From: Rana temporaria
Lineage: Eukaryota; Chordata; Amphibia; Anura; Ranidae
Length of the DNA stretch: 64,000 nucleotides
Assembly (NCBI RefSeq): GCF_905171775.1
Contig: NC_053489.1
Coordinates: forward strand, 139,144,642 to 139,208,641
Reading direction: 5' to 3'
Shown: positions 57,003 to 64,000 of the stretch, piece by piece
Layout of the letters: the number at the start of each line of letters is the position of its first letter
How positions within the stretch are numbered: the first letter of the stretch is position 1
Program-made: the position numbers and the translations under genes
The notes under the pieces: generated by a model
The model's database searches: none
What the model was told of the DNA's origin: nothing
What the model saw: the letters and a program-made list of their open reading frames with translations, nothing else

Positions 57003-57394
57003 TTAAAGGAGTTCTCTAAGCTAAAACTTTTAACCCCCGCTGTGCCCGGGCTGTAAAACTATACAAAATAAACTTTCACTTACCTGCCTACGATCCCCCG
57101 TTGTTCCGATATCGCCGTCCCGTTCTCCCGTCCCGGTCTCTTCCACTTCCTGGGGGTCGGTGACTCACAGTGCGCTCAGCCTATCAGCGGCCGCGACGGG
57201 ACATTGCTGCGGCCGCTGATAGGCTGAGCGCACTGTGAGTCACCAACCCCCAGGAAGTGGAAGAGACCGGAGAACGGGACGGCGATATCGGAACAACGGG
57301 GGATCATAGGCAGGTAAGTGAAGGTTTATTTTGTATAGTTTTACAGCCCGGGCACAGCGGGGGTTAAAAGTTTTAGCTCAGAGAACTCCTTTAA
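57003..57394. mobile_element. TTAA foldback MITE, 392 bp
   Basis: TTAAAGGAGTTCTCTAAGC to GAGAACTCCTTTAA with TTAA at both ends. The central stem is CGCTCAGCCTATCAGCGGC and its complement. Donor-like motifs are symmetric: CACTTACCTG (57077-57086, minus) and CAGGTAAGTG (57311-57320, plus). Its first bases (TTAAAGGA) are duplicated at 54659-54666 by the Penelope insertion. Confidence 0.92.
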
Positions 57395-57776
57395 GTATGG
57401 CCGTCGTTCCCGCGCCGAGATTCAAATTTTTACGTCGTTTGCGTAAGTCGATCGGGAATACGGATGGCCGCAATTGACGTAGCCGCCGCAAACAATGACG
57501 TCCTAGCGATGTCATTTGGAGCATGCGCACTGGGAAATTTCGCCGGCGGCGCATGCGCAGTTAAATCGGCACGGGAACGCACCTGATTTAAATTGTACAC
57601 TCCCCCTAGCCGCGGAATTTGCATTCCGCCGGGGGAGTTACGATCCGACGGTGCAATTTTCGAGGTAAGTGCTTTGTGAATACTGCACTAGCCTCGCTAA
57701 ATTGCACCGGCGGATCGTAAAACACGTAGATCGAGCAGATCTAAAGATCCGCTGATCTACATGAATCTGGCCCATT

Positions 57777-58400
57777 GTGTGAGTCTCTATTTACTATCAC
57801 AGCTGGTGACATAATGGAACCCAGAGTGTCAGAGGTAAGAGAAGATTTGCAGAGTCAAGGTAACCAATGGTGTACAGAGTCTATGAGCAGCCTTTACAGG
57901 GGTACCGCTACACAAGACAACATTACAGTTGTACAATTGGCAACTGGGCAGTTGTGTGACAGCCTTGGTCATCTGTCTGGGAAGTGAACTGTCTCGGTCT
58001 CTGCCCCCTTCTTTTCCTGCACGCCCAGATCCCTGCCCCTTGTCCTCAGCATGGGATCCCCCACTGGCCACTCAACCCATTGCTTTTTACTGCGTCTGCA
58101 CATAGCCCTCAGTGCTGGGCACCAGGGAGCTGCCCCCTGCTGTGTCTGCCTCACCACCGCACCTGCATGTGGATTTGCCACGTGCAGGCTACCTGCCTGT
58201 CGCCGCGAGCAACTTCAAAGTAAGCAGAACTGAATTTAAAAAAGATCATGGTGAAGTTAGATAAGCACCTTTTCATAGTAACACACATAATGTGCTGAAG
58301 GAAAGGATTACATACGGTACAACAGACGCTGTATTTGAAGGTTTTATGTATATATTTAAAGTGACTCCACTGTTTAAAGTTTTGTTACCTGTAATAAACA
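57777..58400. other. No recognisable feature
   Basis: Short opposed frames at 57775-58230; no domain or repeat structure I can defend. Confidence 0.35.
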
Positions 58401-58910
58401 ATAAAATGTTACTAAACCCACAACAGTAAAATCATTGTGTATACACAGTAAAGGATATACTCACTGTGGAACCTAAGGGGTTAATCCTTCCTAGTTGTGT
58501 AAAAAAGGCTGTTTGATCCTGTCTTCTTTGATCTCCCCTTCTTCCACTTTTCCCAATCAATCTGCTGATGGCACAGAGCCTTTGGGGTCACTCTGCACAT
58601 GCTGAGTTTGGTGTGTATTGCTACAGAGTTTTTTTTTTCTTAGGAGGTTGCATGTGATCAGCACAGGCCAATCAGCACTGTCAAGACAGAGAGTCAGGGG
58701 TCCTGCAGCCTCATAGGACAGTCAGAGTAGAATGAAAACTCATCCTACAAGCTTGAACCAGACACTTATAGAAGTCACAAGATTGCTAAATACTGCTAAG
58801 AAAGGGTATTTGGCAGTTTATATTTACTTACATAATTGCATTCTATGTTATGTGTAGTGTTGGAGATCAGATGTAGTTAATCCAGGGTTCTGGGTTTAGT
58901 AACACTTTAA
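58401..58910. mobile_element. TTAA-type element, 510 bp
   Basis: Left AATGTTACTAAACCCA (TTAA worn to ATAA), right TGGGTTTAGTAACACTTTAA. Inverted ends match, the interior is not strongly palindromic. An internal TTTTTTTTTCTT run lies near 58629. Confidence 0.7.
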
Positions 58911-59401
58911 ATACTCACCTTTCCCAGTGCCTGCTGAACACCACTCTGATGCTGTAATAAACACACTTGAAGTTAGCTGAAAACCTGACACTACTATAAG
59001 TGTCAATCTCCTAGGTCCCCTGCAGCTCTCACTGGTTACACCTGCTGTTCCCAAGGCACTGTAGAATTACTTGGAACTTCCCTTTACTACTGGCTCTAGT
59101 GACAACTCTATTATGTTGATTGGTTTCTCTCGCTTTTTGTTGTAGGTAACAGTAATAATAATCAGAACGAATGGAGAGGGTGCATCTCCCCAACGGGTAG
59201 ACATAATAATTAAGAACTTGACAAAGGGGCAAAATCTTACTTACTCTATCCAAAATTAAAATGTTGCATTTAACCTACAGCAAGGGTCAAGTGAGCGTTT
59301 TCAAGCACAGAGTTACGGGACTGAAGAGCTGTGCAGGAAGGTCATACAGGACTAAAGTGGGAATATTTATTAACATAGTTTCAAATATTCTGTCTTACTA
59401 T
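58911..59401. other. No recognisable feature
   Basis: Intergenic DNA up to the solo LTR. Confidence 0.35.
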
Positions 59402-60487
59402 TGTAGCGCTCACCCCCGAAGGAGCCGCTGGTTATAGATTGGGATGGCGTGTTACCTCTTGTGAGCGTCTAGGGGTAGATGATGAGAGCAGCAATGATGG
59501 AATGTCCAAACAGCAGGTGTCTTTTCTTATGCTTTATTTTACCCAACACGGTAAACGACAAACTTGAGGTAGACAGTAGAGATGGATGAGGAGAAGAAAT
59601 AGCAGACTCAGGTCCAACAACACAGAAGCAATCCTGCTTCCAACGACACTTTTACTTTCGTCGCCACTCCAGCCGGAGTGGGTATAGTGTACCTGGACAG
59701 GCCTCTCACACCGACCTGGCAGCCAGAGTATCACTCGGAACTTTGAGGGAAAAGATCTCTGCCACAGACCCTCCCTAGAACTTAGATCATGGAGACAATC
59801 CTTGGTAGAATTTGCGCTTGAATTTTCCTCAGGTAGTTTTTCTCCTCAGGTTACGGACTGACAGGTTGCTGACATCCAACCTCTCAGTGTCCGGCCACCT
59901 CGATCCCCGATGGAATGTCTAGGCCCTGTTGGATCGCCAGCCTCTCTTGGCTCTCCTCAGGCGGACTCCCCACCGAACAGCTATCTCGCTTGGGATCCTC
60001 TCAGAATTTGGGGACCCAGTCGAATCACTGGGGCCCCACCACAGCTCTAAATGTTCCGGGCCGACATGGTCCAGGAACCAGGAACACCGCGTGGCACGCG
60101 CACTCCGGCCTGGTAGGCCATCTCGCCGGGGACCGTGATGTGTGGTCACCCTGAAGGTGGGTGCCGCACCTGGAACGAGCACCAGAAGACGAACCCCGCC
60201 CAATGGCATCTGCTTCAGAATTACCCTCCCCCAGCATGCCCCGCGAGGGAAAAACCCTCCTGATTGGCTGCTGGCAAAAGGCACCCTAGCCTGGACTCCA
60301 CTGGCGCCACCTGTCGCTCCGGGGTGGTATAGCACCCCGGAAACAACAGAATGGACCCACAGCACAGCACAGCCCAGCTAAAGCAGAGACCCAATTTAGC
60401 CAAATCAAATGGATGAGAGCTAAATAACTCTCTCATCCCCCTTTAAATTTAAAATAGCACCTGTACAGAAAGTACACAGGCGCTACA
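59402..60487. mobile_element. Solo LTR, 1,086 bp
   Basis: Begins TGTAGCGCTCACC and ends ACAGGCGCTACA, with 8-bp inverted TGTAGCGC / GCGCTACA ends and a 4-bp duplication CTAT (59398-59401, 60488-60491). This TG...CA structure and size fit a lone LTR left by recombination; a 4-bp duplication suits Gypsy-type elements. No internal coding region. Orientation is not determined. Confidence 0.78.
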
Positions 60488-61839
60488 CTATTTCTTCATT
60501 CTCTTTTACACGGGCAGCTGTGGGGTGTCTGAACCATGGTTTTAAAGGCCCCCCCCCCTCGGCTGCCCACCAGAGTGCAACCATTACAGCCTGACAAGGC
60601 TGTATACATGCCAGGCCACAATGCTTTGCTTCACTTTAAGAGCCTCTGTATCACACACTGACAAGGCAAAGTTGCAACAGTGGAAGTAATGACAGCAGAC
60701 AGCTGGAGTCCCAGACCAATCTTGGCATGTATTTGTAGGGTCAAGCTGTTTTTGTTTTTAAAGGGCAGCAGTGTAGGGAGGCTGCAGGCTTAAAGCAATC
60801 TTTTGACATATTTTACAAGAAAGCGGTGAGGAAGGAAATTGAAAGGACTATCTTTATGGACCATAAAGGACAGAAGCAATACACTGAAGTACCTGTGAAA
60901 TAATGTCTCAGAGTGATAAAGGTTGTTATTTTCAGAGACAAGGTTAAGTTCTGTGGTCATGCATTGGGAACTTGCAGCATGATAGGTTCCTCTGAGCCCT
61001 AGGTACTGAGAATTCCAACGTCGAGGATGGGAGCAGTGAGAATTATCTTTCGTAGGGTTGAATTATCACAGAGGGGATTCATAGTCTGAAGCTCGCCATG
61101 CTAAAAACCACATTTGGGATTTGGAAGCTGTGATTTTCAACCTTCAACTTGATTGCAGTTCAGGATTCCCATTCTATTTACAAATCTCAACCCCCAGGTA
61201 TCATCAGGCAATAATAATGGCTGGCCATGCATGTACAGTCTGGACAAAGAATTAGCTTTTTTGGAGAAATATGCATGTTTTTATCAGCCATCAGAATCAG
61301 GCAACTTACAGCAGGAAAAATAATAGCAATCGACCAGAAAAATCCAGTCTATAAAATTGCTTCATACTCCGAAGGGGTTGACTAGGAGATGCCAGGGAAT
61401 GTCTACTCATATAAGATGCTTGCCCTCTGCATCCAAAACCAACCAGAGTAGGATTTTTTTTAAGGTTTGTAGGCAACTCTGGAGTTACCTAAATTATTGA
61501 ATCCCAACTCCAAACTCGTGGTTCCCATAGCCTTGGAGACCCTCCACCACCATAGTTACATAGTTACATACCAGTGTTTTTTTTTACTTTTTTTCCTGAG
61601 GCCTTTGGTCTGGTTATGTGATGCCATTGGATCCTCTTTATCCCCCTCTGGTGGTGGGTGAGTCCTTAATGCTGCAGATTCTCTGCATCACTCTCTTATG
61701 AGCCCAATAGCAGCTTGGTGACACACCCCCCAGGAGTCACTGGGCATCATTCAACTCAGAAGAAGACTGGCGCTGAATCTCAGAGTCGTGAGTCTGCAGG
61801 GAACAGTTCCGGAAATTGTTTTTTGAAAAATTAAGTCGT
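60488..61839. other. No gene; minor repeat words
   Basis: A CATAGTTACATAGTTACATA stretch near 61551-61570 is a common tail word of vertebrate retroposons. Otherwise nothing recognised. Confidence 0.35.
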
Positions 61840-62190
61840 TTGCGTAAGTGAATCGTGAATGGCGCTGGACAACATTCACGTTCACTTTGAAGCAAATGAC
61901 GTCCTTGCGACATCATTTACCGCAATGCACGTCGGGAAAGTTTCCCGACGTAGCATGCGCACTACGTTCGGCGCGGGAATGCGCCTAATTTAAATGATCC
62001 ATGGCCCCTACGGGATCATTTAAATTGCGCACTCTTACGCCGGGCATTTTTCAGGAGCGCCCACGCAATTTACAGAGCTACTGCTCCGTGAATCAAGCGT
62101 AGCGCAGGAAATTTACGGAGGCGCAGTGGCAAAACGGTGCGCTGCGCCTCCGTAAAAAATGGGCAAAGCTACCTGAATCTACCCCAGTGA
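61840..62190. mobile_element. Truncated MITE of the CAGATTCAC family
   Basis: Interior words TCGTTTGCGTAAG, CGACGTAGCATGCGCA and a right end CCTGAATCTACCCC. A stem pairs ATGATCC/GGATCAT around 61996-62024. The left end is missing. Confidence 0.6.
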
Positions 62191-63061
62191 TGACTATAAT
62201 GCCTTATGAACACATATGCCTATTTCCACTGCCTAGAGGTAGGTTAGATTCACTGTTTAGCTTGATTTAGGTGAAACACATATTTTGAAATAAAAATCTA
62301 ACTGGAAAAATAATAAATACCTTCTTGTACAGTTATGCTGCCTGTTTATACATTCATACTGAACTGGACAGATTTCTTTGCACGTTGGGGGAGGTGAATG
62401 TTGCCTTTGGCCTGAGGCTTTAAACATTTTAGAGACAATTCAAAGGGCATACTGTGTTTTCAGGATCTCTTCTGGAAAAAAAACTGTGCCTGGAATGATC
62501 ATCAGAATTTGTAGGGAGTATCCGGTCTCAAGGTTACATCCTATGCCTGCAATGAAGAATTTATCCATTGTATTATCTTCTGCCAGCAGATGAAAAAAAA
62601 CAAAACGTCTTTCTGTGCTTCATTCTACGTACTCCCCATATTTGAAGTGTGTGTTACAGACAATTTATCACAAGTGAGCAAATTCTCAGTTTAATGCTTT
62701 GCCCTGCTTGTTATTTTTTGCTGTGCATTTTTTCTGCGCTCAGTCAAAAAATAGACTATAAAAAGACTATATTTAAAGCAAACCTTTGCTGATGGAATAA
62801 TTATTACCGTTGGTCTTAAAATGCATGCCCTGGCTGTTGTGCTCGTCCAGTGTCTTCTGAACTTTAAATCACTCATTGTGTTGTCTTTCTGTAATACAGA
62901 AAATCCAGATATTTCTTTATAGGAAATCTCACAGAATATTATCTTTCTCTGATTTGGCAAATCTCTTTCTACTCCACAGCTGGCTCCACCTTTCTGTCTC
63001 TCTATAATGATCCGCACAACCAGATGTTACTCTAAAATCTCGCTTTTATTCAGAAAACCAC
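62191..63061. other. No recognisable feature
   Basis: Short frames only; no defensible gene or repeat. Confidence 0.35.
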
Positions 63062-63177
63062 AGTGTACAAACGCAGATACAGTCAGTTGATGTATTTCAG
63101 CCTACAAGTCCTTAGTCAAGTTATGACTAAGGCTTGTAGGCTGAAATATGCTACCTGACTGTATCTGCATTTGTACT
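63062..63177. repeat. Inverted repeat, possibly a Penelope-derived end
   Basis: Arms of about 53 bp (GCAGATACAGTCAG...CCTACAAG and CTTGTAGG...CTGACTGTATCTGC) around GTTATGA-like centre, about 85-90 per cent identical. GACTAAGGCTTGTAGGCTGA then AATATGC resembles worn hammerhead-like cores of Penelope ends. Confidence 0.6.
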
Positions 63178-63862
63178 GGGGCCGAAACTGGGGGGGGGGG
63201 CACATGCCCCGGGTGCTGCACTAAGAGGGGCGCTGCCTGCTGTCAGAAGTAATGACAGCGGCATCTGTCAGCTCAACCCTGGGAGCGAGGAGGAGAAAGC
63301 TGGGATGAAGTGCGAGCTTTGCTTGTTTGCTGGATGTTTTCAGCTCGGGCTCCATCCCCGGGCAAAGTGTACCTCCTTTACTGAAATGTGGAGGCTGTTA
63401 CAACTACTAGCGTCTTTTCCCTTCCTTCCGCTTCACTTGTATACAGTGAAAGCTCTGCACGGAGGACACAGCTGCTAGGGAGAGGAGTGGGACAGCTTTT
63501 CCTGCCAGAGAGAGAGGGGCATGGGAAGCCTACATGGAAGGAAGAGCTGAGGTGGTTGCTGTCTAGAGCACACAGTGCAGAAGAATACAGCATGGTCACA
63601 AACATATAGAGGTGCGATTTTAAAATAGCAATGAAAAGTTTTTGTTTTCTTGTCAACATTAAGTTCCAAGTATCCATGAGTATCACTGTCACTGAGATAT
63701 CCATAAGTATCATTGTCACTGGACATTAGGTTGCTGTTATAGATATTATACTATCGAATGCGCCCAATATACGGCCCGTGTGTACGACCTTTTAGCCTAG
63801 GATGGGTTACAGAGTATTTATAGCAGTGCTGGTTAGACCAGGCTGGGTTGCCCTGTAGGCAG
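63178..63862. other. Mostly unrecognised DNA; hAT-like and MITE-like fragments
   Basis: CTGGGGCCGAAACTGG at 63176 resembles a single worn hAT end. CCGTGTGTACGACCTTTTA near 63775 resembles a single Harbinger-like MITE right end. No gene. Confidence 0.35.
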
Positions 63863-64000
63863 GGCCGATCCGCACTAAAGGCTCACTATGCAAGCTGCTT
63901 AGAGCCCCACAAAGCTGCGGAGGGACCCCCAAATTACTAGAGGCCCCGCCTGGTGAGAAGTCATTTTCGGCCCCGCTTCTCAACTCGCTGGCTGCATGGG
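63863..64000. mobile_element. Left part of a hAT element running off the window
   Basis: CAGGGCCGATCCGCACTAAA has the same terminal CAGGGCCG as the complete hATs at 40995 and 45893. The remainder lies outside the window. Confidence 0.5.

Larger units (their letters stand above)
54318..57773. mobile_element. MITE of the CAGATTCAC family with two nested elements
   Basis: Left CGGGGGCAGATTCATC, right ATGAATCTGGCCC, flanked by ATT. The MITE is interrupted at TAATG|TTAA by a TTAA palindrome, which is in turn interrupted by a Penelope-derived foldback. Own sequence: 54318-54658 and 57395-57773. Confidence 0.85.

Overview
The window is non-coding, repeat-dense vertebrate DNA. I find no complete host gene. 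Supporting this are L1-type and Penelope-type retroelements, Tc1-like transposons, many hAT-, Harbinger- and TTAA-flanked MITEs, long dinucleotide tracts and several minisatellites. TTAA-flanked foldback elements beginning TTAAAGG resemble the T2/Kolobok MITEs described in Xenopus. Together with L1/Penelope/Tc1 content this points to an anuran, probably one with a large genome (ranid-type). The species call is inference.

Layout. 1-6.4 kb: decayed repeats, a (AT)n(AC)n tract, a short tandem triplication, a GC/CpG-rich stretch with CCAAT boxes (the best candidate for a host promoter) and about 1.3 kb of a 92-bp minisatellite. 6.5-10.2 kb: a dead Tc1-like element split by a 2.2-kb insertion that carries a 491-bp near-perfect palindrome. 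10.6-19.9 kb: a degenerate minisatellite split by an 8.7-kb L1 with perfect 17-bp target duplications; the L1 is itself split by a 2.7-kb Penelope-like element. 20-31 kb: a hAT element holding two Harbinger-like MITEs, an LTR-like unit holding a TTAA palindrome, many more MITEs, and one small uncharacterised ORF with a signal-peptide-like start (28951-29223). 32-37 kb: an LTR-like unit split by another LTR element, which holds a 5'-truncated L1 fragment on the minus strand. 37-47.5 kb: TTAA element > hAT > Harbinger-like MITE; a Tc1 split by a hAT that contains two minisatellites; two further hATs. 47.8-53.4 kb: a Harbinger-like MITE split by a near full-length 5.1-kb Penelope-like element (RT plus GIY-YIG). 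54.3-57.8 kb: a MITE holding a TTAA palindrome, which holds a 2.3-kb Penelope-derived foldback with two 1,094-bp arms. 57.8-64 kb: another TTAA element, a 1,086-bp solo LTR, MITE remnants and the start of a hAT that runs off the window.

All identifiable coding capacity is mobile-element protein: L1 ORF1/ORF2, Penelope RT-endonuclease and Tc1 transposase. Nearly all of it is visibly broken. The observations most worth following are: (1) strong splice-donor-like GGTAAGT motifs facing outward in the arms of TTAA foldback elements; (2) recurring, degenerate hammerhead-ribozyme-like cores in Penelope ends; (3) Penelope copies whose 5' end is an inverted copy of their own 3' region beginning exactly at the target site; (4) a layered insertion record readable from exact target-site duplications.
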